From Bordetella parapertussis (GTDB lineage: Bacteria > Pseudomonadota > Gammaproteobacteria > Burkholderiales > Burkholderiaceae_A), in assembly GCA_945901825.1 (NCBI GenBank), contig CAMDMC010000021.1:1-24792 (forward strand): a DNA stretch of 24,792 nt, in the 5' to 3' direction. A program made the position numbers and the translations under genes. Positions 21,985-24,792 of this stretch are shown one piece after another. Each line of letters starts with the position of its first letter. Positions within the stretch are counted from its first letter, which is position 1. Below the pieces are notes generated by a model. That model searched no databases. It was not told the DNA's origin and saw nothing but the letters and a program-made list of their open reading frames with translations.

Positions 21985-22488
21985 TTAGACAAAGGGAGCG
22001 TTGAGAACAACCGTGGCAAGGTTCAACATTGCAGCAAAGCTCACCCAGGCAAGATAGGGCCAGAGGATAAGGGCGGCTCGTTTGTTGTAACGCATGGTGT
22101 GACGAATGAGAAAAACAATGGAGAGCCAAAGCAAGAGCACCTCGGCAAGAGCCCAGTCGGGCCGCTGCAGGTAGAAATAAAGCAGGCTCCAGCCCATGTT
22201 GGCCAGGCCATTCAGCGCCCAAAGCAAGAGCAGCCGTGCGCGACGCGCGCTAAGGCTTAGTTCATCTTCGGCCGCAGTGCGCCAGGCCAACACGCCCGAC
22301 CAGGCCATAAGGATAAAAAGAATGGTCCAGGCTGGGCCGAATAGAAGATCGGGCGGCTTGAACCAGGGCTGCTCAAGGTTGTAGTACCAGTCATCGAGCA
22401 CGGTAAGACCGCCGCCAATGGCCGCTACGCCAAAGGCAAGGCCGAGGGCCACCAACCAATCGGTGGCCGTACCGCGAGGGGCCATCAT
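21985..22488 (-). CDS. tspO: TspO/MBR-family tryptophan-rich sensory protein
   Basis: TspO is a five-span membrane protein that binds porphyrins. In Rhodobacter it modulates expression of photosynthesis genes in response to oxygen. It is 167 aa. Hallmarks are the GGGLT start region, WYYNLEQPWFKPPDLLFGP, WTILFILMAWSGVLAW, and the late LNGLANMGWSLLYFYLQRPD with WPYLAWVSFAAMLNLA. The two leading ATGs overlap the bchP stop codon (ATGATGA), so translation is coupled to bchP. Location inside a PGC is usual for tspO (crtK) in purple bacteria. Confidence 0.95.
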   Translation of the reverse strand: MMAPRGTATDWLVALGLAFGVAAIGGGLTVLDDWYYNLEQPWFKPPDLLFGPAWTILFILMAWSGVLAWRTAAEDELSLSARRARLLLLWALNGLANMGWSLLYFYLQRPDWALAEVLLLWLSIVFLIRHTMRYNKRAALILWPYLAWVSFAAMLNLATVVLNAPFV

Positions 22489-23702
22489 GCTCGGGCAAAG
22501 CCGAACAGGTGAGCCAGATCTTTGATGAAAATTCGAAGATGTGCCATGGGCTTGCGTCGGACGAGTCGTTTGTTCATGTAGGATTCAAAGGTAATTTGTT
22601 GCACGTCTTTGTCTCTGCAAATCTTAACGAACTGTTCGCGACGTTTGTCATTGCCGTACCAGAATTTTTGCAATAACCCCAAAACCCAAAAGACCCGGCC
22701 ATGCTCTCTCATGAATCGCTTGCGTGCACTGGCAAGCGCGCGAGGTGAGTCGGTGGCGATCTTTTCTATGCAGGCCTCTGCTGCAAGCCGCCCGCCAAGC
22801 ATGGCGTAATAAATACCCTCACCCGATGCCGGAGCGACCACCCCCGAGGCATCGCCCGCCAGAACCACATTGCGGCCGTTATCCCAGCGTGGCAGGGGCT
22901 TCAAAGGAATAGGGGCGCCTTCATGGCGAATGGTCTCTAGGTTGCTTAGGCCTGCCTGCTCGCGCAGACGGGCGGTGGCAGCCCTTAAAGAAAAGCCTTT
23001 GTCCATGCTGCCCGTGCCCACACTTAAATGCGGCCCATGGGGAAAGACCCAGCCGTAGAAGTCGGGTGAAATGGTGCCGTTGTAAATGACATCGCAGCGG
23101 TCCGCATCGTAGTCGGGATGGCTGCTCTGGCGGGTTTCGGGCGCAGGCGATTTTAAAATCTCGTGATAGGCAAACACGAAGACGCCCTTGTCGGCATCGG
23201 CAATGGCCTGGGCCGCGACCTTTGACTTCGCACCATCGGCACCAATAAGCAGCGCACAGGTGACCGTCATGTGGCGCTCGGCCGTGTCGTCGGCATGATC
23301 GCGCACCATGAGCTTGACCTTAAGCCCGTCGTCAGTCTCTTGGAGGCTCTCAAACCGACCGATGAGTCGCTTGGCACCATTGGACTGGGCGCGGCTGCGC
23401 AGCCATTCGTCGAAGGGGCCGCGATCCACCATTCCAACAAAGCCATTTTCAATGGGAATGTCCACCTTCTTGTCGCTTGGCGAGACCATGCGCGCGCAAC
23501 GAATCTGCGCCACAAGCATCTCTTGCGGAATCTCAAAGTCCTGAATGGCCCGAGGGGGAATGGCGCCCCCGCAGGGCTTGATGCGGCCTGCCTTGTCAAC
23601 AAGCAGAACGCGGCGGCCCGAAAGGGCAAGATCGTTTGCGGCCGTGGCGCCAGCGGGGCCTCCACCAATGACAATCACTTCGTAGTCAAGCATCGTCTGC
23701 AT
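22485..23702 (-). CDS. bchP: Geranylgeranyl reductase (bacteriochlorophyll)
   Basis: BchP reduces the geranylgeranyl tail of bacteriochlorophyll to phytyl. It is 405 aa, the normal length. The N-terminal FAD-binding motif VIVIGGGPAGATAANDLALS is followed by DKAGRIKPCGGAIPPR, the family signature. Later come LIGADGAKSKVA, FYGWVFPHGPHLSVGTG and the second flavin motif VVLAGDASGVVAPASGEGIY. The ATG at 23702 (MQTMLDYEV) has AGGAG seven bases upstream; a longer frame to 23909 overlaps the upstream transporter gene and was rejected. It starts 10 bases after the PucC-like stop and its own stop overlaps the tspO start, so the three genes form an operon. Confidence 0.96.
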   Translation of the reverse strand: MQTMLDYEVIVIGGGPAGATAANDLALSGRRVLLVDKAGRIKPCGGAIPPRAIQDFEIPQEMLVAQIRCARMVSPSDKKVDIPIENGFVGMVDRGPFDEWLRSRAQSNGAKRLIGRFESLQETDDGLKVKLMVRDHADDTAERHMTVTCALLIGADGAKSKVAAQAIADADKGVFVFAYHEILKSPAPETRQSSHPDYDADRCDVIYNGTISPDFYGWVFPHGPHLSVGTGSMDKGFSLRAATARLREQAGLSNLETIRHEGAPIPLKPLPRWDNGRNVVLAGDASGVVAPASGEGIYYAMLGGRLAAEACIEKIATDSPRALASARKRFMREHGRVFWVLGLLQKFWYGNDKRREQFVKICRDKDVQQITFESYMNKRLVRRKPMAHLRIFIKDLAHLFGFARA

Positions 23703-23712
23703 GGTGCTGCTC

Positions 23713-24792
23713 CTAATTCGCAAGCCCACTGGGGGCTGTGTGTGCAGGGGAAAGGGCTGTACGAGCCCCTTGAGGGGTGTGGGTGGACGGCACCAGCGGC
23801 GCTGTTGGTGCGGATGCCTGGGTAAGCTTGTTGCCTGAGCTGGTGGGCGTTTCCCGGATCTGACTTGCAAGCCTTGCTGCAACAACGAAGAGCAGGGCCT
23901 CAAGGCCAAACACGGTTGCGTAGGCCAGGGCAGTGTCGTTGATAAGGGCGCGGCTTATGTCTGAAAGACCCGTACCCAAGAGCCCGCCCGCCCCGAAGGC
24001 GAGGGCCTGGGCCGCACCCCAAAGGCCCATGCGTGTGCCTTCACGCCGCGCGCGGCCCTCGTTGGCAAGCCGCATCATGGAGGCAATGGCTGCGATGGAG
24101 AATGCGCCGTTGGCGACACCAAGCAGCATCACATTCCAATTAAGCGGCCAGCCCGGGCCATAAACGCCCGCTGCCACAAGACCCGCCAGTGCAAACCCGG
24201 AGGCAATGCATCCAGAGATCGTCCAGAACTTTAATGAGCCAAGCCTGCGACCGAAGAGTCGCCCACTGCCTGCCGCCGCAACCACCAGCATTCCAATAAG
24301 AATGCCCGAGTGCTGCAGGCCCGAGAGCTTGGTGGTCTCCCCGGGTGTGTAGCCAAAGACGCTTCCTGCAAACGGTTCAAGAATGAGGTCTTGGGCACTA
24401 AAGGCCAGCATGGAGACAAAAACGAAGATTGTGAAGTGACGGGCCTCGGGCTCGTTCCAGACCTGGCGCAAGGCAAGTCGAAAATTTAGCTCGGGCTCGG
24501 GCCTGTGCGCGGCGGCGTGGGGCTCGGCCTGCCGCTCAAGTCCGGCAAGTAGCAGTGCGGTTGCAACAATGGCAAGGCCCGTAACGGTTGCGGCAACGGC
24601 AAGCAGCCGTGCCTCGGAATACGGGTCGAGGAAGTGGCCTGCGGTGCCAGCCGTAATGGCAAAGCCAGCAATCATGAGCAGCCAGACCAGGGTGGCGGCC
24701 CCCGCGCGCCGGGTGTCGTCAACCCGCTTGGCAAGAAGAACCAGCACCGAGGTGCCGCAGGCGCTTACCCCCAGGCCAATGAGGAAAAAGGC
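23713..24792 (-). CDS. PucC/Bch2-family (MFS-type) transporter, 5' end outside window
   Basis: The C-terminal 359 residues are visible; the frame is open to the window edge, so the start is missing. Family features are repeated membrane spans, SAQDLILEPFAGSVFGYTPG (a PucC/LhaA signature), then ETTKLSGLQHSGILIGM, and NGAFSIAAIASMMRLANEGR. Members aid assembly of light-harvesting complexes or handle bacteriochlorophyll in the membrane. In purple-bacterial PGCs a member of this family (Bch2/ORF428) lies between bchG and bchP, so bchG is expected just beyond the window. The last 45 or so residues are a polar Ser/Thr/Pro/Ala tail. PucC and LhaA are the alternatives within the same family. Confidence 0.9.
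   Translation of the reverse strand, partial: AFFLIGLGVSACGTSVLVLLAKRVDDTRRAGAATLVWLLMIAGFAITAGTAGHFLDPYSEARLLAVAATVTGLAIVATALLLAGLERQAEPHAAAHRPEPELNFRLALRQVWNEPEARHFTIFVFVSMLAFSAQDLILEPFAGSVFGYTPGETTKLSGLQHSGILIGMLVVAAAGSGRLFGRRLGSLKFWTISGCIASGFALAGLVAAGVYGPGWPLNWNVMLLGVANGAFSIAAIASMMRLANEGRARREGTRMGLWGAAQALAFGAGGLLGTGLSDISRALINDTALAYATVFGLEALLFVVAARLASQIRETPTSSGNKLTQASAPTAPLVPSTHTPQGARTALSPAHTAPSGLAN

Noticed and set aside
1..24792. tRNA, rRNA, CRISPR array, insertion sequence or phage genes
   Set aside because: Looked for along the window; no cloverleaf, regular direct-repeat array, transposase or terminal inverted repeats were recognised.

Overview
The window is a large part of a photosynthesis gene cluster (PGC) from a purple, bacteriochlorophyll-a-making proteobacterium. 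It carries bchI, bchD, bchO, crtE, crtF, bchC, bchX, bchY, bchZ, the reaction-centre operon pufBALMC, bchP, tspO and a PucC/Bch2-type transporter. A tetraheme PufC, a HiPIP gene beside the puf operon, and the order crtEF-bchCXYZ-puf suggest a betaproteobacterium (Burkholderiales-like). A gammaproteobacterial phototroph is the main alternative. This placement is inferred from gene content only.

Layout. (1) Bases 1-1870 are an accessory edge. They hold a frameshifted antitoxin-like gene, a LON-domain protein, an intact ParD/ParE-type toxin-antitoxin pair with a likely operator, and a small membrane protein split by an apparent one-base deletion. (2) Bases 1888-4927 encode bchI and bchD, two subunits of magnesium chelatase. 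They are followed by a relic of a RelE/ParE toxin and then bchO on the opposite strand. (3) Bases 6198-17482 form a long plus-strand block, crtE-crtF-bchC-bchX-bchY-bchZ-pufB-[75-aa membrane ORF]-pufA-pufL-pufM-pufC, ending in two back-to-back hairpin terminators. (4) Bases 17636-24792 are all on the minus strand. In transcription order they are a PucC-like protein (cut by the window edge), bchP, tspO, a second tetraheme pufC, and a four-gene cassette. The cassette is exported metallophosphoesterase, c-type cytochrome, DUF1566/Lcl-domain protein and HiPIP.

How the genes work together. BchI/D insert Mg into protoporphyrin. BchXYZ, BchC and BchP carry out late bacteriochlorophyll steps, and CrtE/CrtF act in carotenoid synthesis. 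PufB/A are the LH1 antenna, PufL/M the reaction centre, and PufC the cytochrome that re-reduces the special pair. Sites fitting the PpsR/CrtJ consensus TGT-N12-ACA lie upstream of bchO/crtE, over the bchC promoter, and as a tandem pair with 8-bp spacing over the promoter of the second pufC. The second PufC therefore looks like a working, light/redox-controlled part of the photosystem.

The least explained parts are: the second, non-lipoprotein PufC; the periplasmic hydrolase/cytochrome/HiPIP cassette beside it, which may be a dedicated electron-donor module for the reaction centre; and the 75-aa single-span membrane ORF between pufB and pufA, which are normally adjacent. No tRNA, rRNA, CRISPR array or insertion sequence was seen.
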